Shown here piece after piece: positions 5,149-6,404 of a DNA stretch of 6,404 nucleotides. The DNA comes from Clostridia bacterium (lineage in GTDB: Bacteria > Aerophobota > Aerophobia > Aerophobales > AE-B3A): assembly GCA_030610745.1 (NCBI GenBank), contig JAUWRC010000087.1, positions 1 through 6,404 of the forward strand, in the 5' to 3' direction. The notes below the pieces were generated by a model. The model was not told the DNA's origin and searched no databases. It was given only the letters and a program-made list of their open reading frames with translations. The position numbers and the translations under genes are program-made. Each line of letters starts with the position of its first letter. Position 1 is the first letter of the stretch.

Positions 5149-5189
5149 TAGAGTCTTTTTGCTCTTTGATTTTTGAACTCTAGATAAGA

Positions 5190-5256
5190 CTCACTTTTTC
5201 TAAAGTGAGAGGGAAGCAATGACGCATAGCCTCAATATGGTTCCCACAAGGCTATG
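5190..5256 (+). repeat. Two small hairpins between the RHH-MshEN gene and the large palindrome
   Basis: CTCACTTT-TTCT-AAAGTGAG (5190-5209) is a perfect 8-bp hairpin without a following T-tract. CATAGCC (5225-5231) pairs with GGCTATG (5250-5256) across an 18-base loop. GAGTCTT (5151-5157, just after the stop codon) could also pair with AAGACTC (5186-5192). No function is assigned. Confidence 0.45.
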
Positions 5257-5258
5257 AA

Positions 5259-5318
5259 GAGCTAACGGGAAAACCGACCATCTTTTTAGATTGTCGGTTT
5301 TCCCGTTAGCTCCTTTTT
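5259..5318 (+). terminator. Long perfect inverted repeat with T-tract, likely intrinsic terminator
   Basis: GAGCTAACGGGAAAACCGAC (5259-5278) and its exact complement (5293-5312) form 20 bp. After one mismatch, ATCT/AGAT (5280-5283/5288-5291 region) adds about four more pairs around a TTTT loop. CTTTTT follows at 5313-5318, so a plus-strand transcript from the gene at 4810-5148 should terminate here, about 110 bases past its stop. The right arm is also the last coding part of the minus-strand gene at 5549, which is unusual. Confidence 0.7.
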
Positions 5319-5549
5319 CTGCCTGTCATATATTCTCACAAAAGTATAATATCTTTCCCCTTCCCAGATTTCTCTGCCCGCATTAATTATCTCTATGGCA
5401 AAATTTATCTCTTTGCCAGCCTGAGCCGAAGATGGTGCAGTTACCTCAAACATTGCCGAATTTTGAGCAAAAACAAATCCCGTCTCACAAAAGAAGAAAA
5501 ACAACAAAACCAATACTGAGACAGTCCTTTTCTTCAAAGCGCCCTCCAT
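5286..5549 (-). CDS. Short exported protein, probably 3'-truncated
   Basis: The ATG at 5547-5549 (minus) is chosen because GGAGG (5556-5560) lies 6 bases upstream; frames extending to 5594 would add a spurious leader. The product is 87 residues: basic start MEGALKKR, hydrophobic core (VSVLVLLFFFF), a probable signal-peptidase site after VFA (residue 28), then an Ig-like beta start ('FEVTAPSSAQAGKEINFAIE ... IINAGREIWEGERYYTFVRIYD'). It stops after ELTGKPTI. Such envelope domains normally continue for several more strands, so it looks truncated. Its end falls inside the large inverted repeat, whose left arm encodes the same ELTGKPTI on the opposite strand, which points to an inverted duplication or rearrangement. 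The exact family is not identified. Confidence 0.6.
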   Translation of the reverse strand: MEGALKKRTVSVLVLLFFFFCETGFVFAQNSAMFEVTAPSSAQAGKEINFAIEIINAGREIWEGERYYTFVRIYDRQKKELTGKPTI

Positions 5550-5565
5550 AAGATTCCTCCTACAA

Positions 5566-5594
5566 ATTATATCACAATAAGGGCAAAAATTCAA
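5566..5594 (-). promoter_or_regulatory. Promoter of the exported-protein gene
   Basis: On the minus strand TTGAAT (5594-5589) and TATAAT (5571-5566) are separated by exactly 17 bases. Transcription would start near 5559, very close to the ribosome-binding site, so the leader is short. The -35 overlaps the end of the HD-GYP remnant. Confidence 0.65.
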
Positions 5595-5617
5595 GCTGAT
5601 GGTTTTAAAAAAATCTG

Positions 5618-5756
5618 GTGGGATACAACGTCGTGGACCAGTCCAGCTATACGAATCCCCTCGATTCTGTCCCTGGAAAGTCTCATCTCCTCAGCTATTG
5701 CGACAGAGAGATCTGCCACCCGCCTCTGCTGCCAGATGGGCTACGGTCTCCAGCAT
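5618..5756 (-). pseudogene. HD-GYP domain fragment (cyclic-di-GMP phosphodiesterase remnant)
   Basis: On the minus strand, bases 5756 to about 5730 read MLETVAHLA; then in another frame from 5728 comes QRRVADLSVAIAEEMRLSRD and RIEGIRIAGLVHDV. This is the start of an HD-GYP domain, with the metal-binding His-Asp at 5630-5635. Family members read 'ETVxxLAxxxEMRDPYTAGHQRRVADL...HDVGKI..VP', so the RDPYTAGH part is missing between the two pieces. The sequence also departs right after HDV (VSHQIF, then a stop at 5591-5593) where GKI should follow. HD-GYP enzymes hydrolyse cyclic-di-GMP; this piece cannot. The fragment is clear by motif; the exact ends are approximate. Confidence 0.75.
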
Positions 5757-6174
5757 CCTTCACTAGGGTATCCATATCTACCCCATTCTCCGGGAAAAGC
5801 GCGATACCGATACTACTACTAATATTGAGCCTGTGACTGTCCACCAAGAAAGACTCGTCAAAGACTCGTAAAATCCTTCGGACTAGTTGCGCCACGTGTT
5901 CTGCCTGTTTTATCTTAGGAAGTACAAATACAAACTCATTGCCGCCAAAACGAGCAACGGTATCCTGCCTGCGCACAACCCTACTGAGCCGCTCTCCCAC
6001 AACTTTTAGCAGCTTATCTTCCACACTATGCCCCAACACGTCATTGACTTCCTTAAAGTGATCCAAGTCAAGCAACATAACGGCCAGTTTTCCCCCATTG
6101 CGTTTGGCATGAGTTAATTCGAGAATAAGGCGCTCTTGGAAAAACAAGCGATTAGGATGGAACGCCCCTTGACA
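5695..6174 (-). pseudogene. GGDEF domain fragment (diguanylate cyclase remnant), truncated at both ends
   Basis: The frame is open from about 6174 without a proper start (TTG at 6147 is internal). It reads HPNRLFFQERL, matching the 'DxLTGLPNRxxF' start of GGDEF domains but lacking DxLTGL. It continues DLDHFKEVNDVLGH, the intact I-site RRQD (residues 59-62 counted from 6147), then RFGGNEF: the signature GGDEF is GGNEF (68-72). GHSVGD is also altered to GHSVED. Both changes suggest loss of cyclase activity; a binding role through the I-site is conceivable. Homology ends at TLVKDA (about 5752), where 'DIAMYRAK' should follow; the frame then runs out over the HD-GYP fragment to a stop at 5695. 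A composite of two damaged signalling genes is the best explanation. Confidence 0.85.
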
Positions 6175-6196
6175 TGTTTGAAAATTGCACTATAAT
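6169..6196 (+). promoter_or_regulatory. Consensus promoter for riboswitch 2
   Basis: TTGACA (6169-6174) and TATAAT (6191-6196) are both perfect, with a 16-base spacer. The start site falls near 6203, about 50 bases before the riboswitch P1 helix. The -35 lies exactly where the GGDEF remnant loses homology. Confidence 0.85.
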
Positions 6197-6220
6197 TATA
6201 TTCAATTATAACCAATTATA
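6194..6220 (+). repeat. Three AATTATA repeats phased by exactly 10 bp
   Basis: AATTATA occurs at 6194-6200, 6204-6210 and 6214-6220, so the centres are 10 bp apart, one helical turn. They start within the -10 box and run over the expected transcription start. Such phased short repeats are the usual form of operators for ribbon-helix-helix proteins. AT-rich chance is possible. Confidence 0.5.
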
Positions 6221-6253
6221 TGAACTGTTATTACTTCTATTTTTCCCTTGGTT

Positions 6254-6341
6254 CCACAATCGAAAAAGGCTGACTATTCGAAAGAATAGGACGCAAAGTC
6301 TCAGACCTTATTGTATGGTAGCTGGGTTACCGAAGTTGTGG
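6254..6341 (+). promoter_or_regulatory. Cyclic-di-GMP riboswitch, class I (GEMM-I), copy 2
   Basis: This has the same core as copy 1: GGCTGAC (6268-6274), identical P2 CTATTC-GAAA-GAATAG (6274-6289), GGACGCAAAGTC (6289-6300), ATGGTAGCTGGGTTACCGAAG across P3 and the 3' core (6315-6335). P1 is CCACAA (6254-6259) with TTGTGG (6336-6341), a different sequence from copy 1 but the same structure, so it is a true compensated second copy. The base apparently equivalent to Vc2 G20 (6268) is again G. The regulated gene lies beyond the right edge. Confidence 0.95.
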
Positions 6342-6356
6342 GTTAACTTCAATCGC

Positions 6357-6383
6357 CCTTTTCTTTTGAAGAGGATAATTTTT
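6357..6383 (+). terminator. Probable terminator of riboswitch 2
   Basis: CCTTTTC (6357-6363) pairs with GAAGAGG (6368-6374), one G-U pair, around a TTTT loop; ATAA then TTTTT (6379-6383) follow. The stem is short and the T-tract is offset by four bases, so this is weaker than the terminator of copy 1. Bases 6361-6370 are complementary (10 bp, one G-U) to the P2 tip of this riboswitch (6277-6286). Confidence 0.5.
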
Positions 6384-6404
6384 CTTATCTACTAAAGTCT
6401 GAGT

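Noticed and set aside
5618..5836. Plus-strand open frame of 72 codons
   Set aside because: It is antisense to the HD-GYP and GGDEF fragments, whose domain signatures are clear on the minus strand.
6174..6395. Plus-strand open frame of 73 codons
   Set aside because: It spans the riboswitch 2 promoter, aptamer and terminator, which are structured RNA, not coding sequence.
1..6404. CRISPR array or toxin-antitoxin pair (51 aa / 67 aa ORFs)
   Set aside because: No regularly spaced repeats of CRISPR type are present, and neither small protein shows a recognisable toxin or antitoxin motif.

Overview
The window looks like chromosomal DNA from an uncultured, AT-rich bacterium with an outer membrane. 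The evidence for two membranes is a secretin C-terminus at the left edge. Strong AGGAGG ribosome-binding sites and near-consensus sigma-70-type promoters fit an ordinary bacterium. A candidate-phylum thermophile or anaerobe (for example the Aerophobetes/Atribacterota type) is possible, but that is a guess and not something the sequence proves.

Layout, left to right. (1) 1-1777: the 3' part of a type II secretion/type IV pilus secretin with an unusual C-terminal extension, then a lipoprotein with two FxLYD-like domains. (2) 1778-2750: a possible minus-strand pseudopilin remnant, then a class I cyclic-di-GMP riboswitch (GEMM-I) with its own intrinsic terminator, then two small ORFs of unknown function. 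(3) 2751-2940: a structured region that looks like the decayed right end of an IS200/IS605-type element. (4) 2946-3929: three small unknown genes; one, on the minus strand, seems frameshifted at a homopolymer. (5) 3960-4200: a promoter followed by a foldable, repeat-bounded non-coding segment. (6) 4211-4585: an IS3-family insertion sequence reduced to the OrfA start fused to the first part of the OrfB DDE domain. (7) 4740-5148: a good promoter and a 112-aa gene whose product appears to be a ribbon-helix-helix DNA-binding domain joined to a tandem MshEN-type cyclic-di-GMP-binding motif. (8) 5259-5594: a 20-bp perfect inverted repeat with a T-tract, overlapping the end of a short exported protein. 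(9) 5618-6174, minus strand: fragments of HD-GYP and GGDEF domains (cyclic-di-GMP breakdown and synthesis), both truncated. (10) 6169-6404: a consensus promoter, three AATTATA repeats spaced exactly 10 bp, and a second GEMM-I riboswitch whose target gene lies beyond the window.

The unifying theme is cyclic-di-GMP: two riboswitches, one probable protein receptor that may bind DNA, and ruins of synthesis and degradation enzymes, near secretin-type export genes. The most interesting observation is that in both riboswitches the tip of helix P2 is complementary (11 bp and 10 bp) to the centre of the downstream terminator hairpin. This suggests a shared antitermination mechanism. The region also carries remnants of at least two insertion sequences, so it is an accessory, decaying neighbourhood rather than a compact operon.
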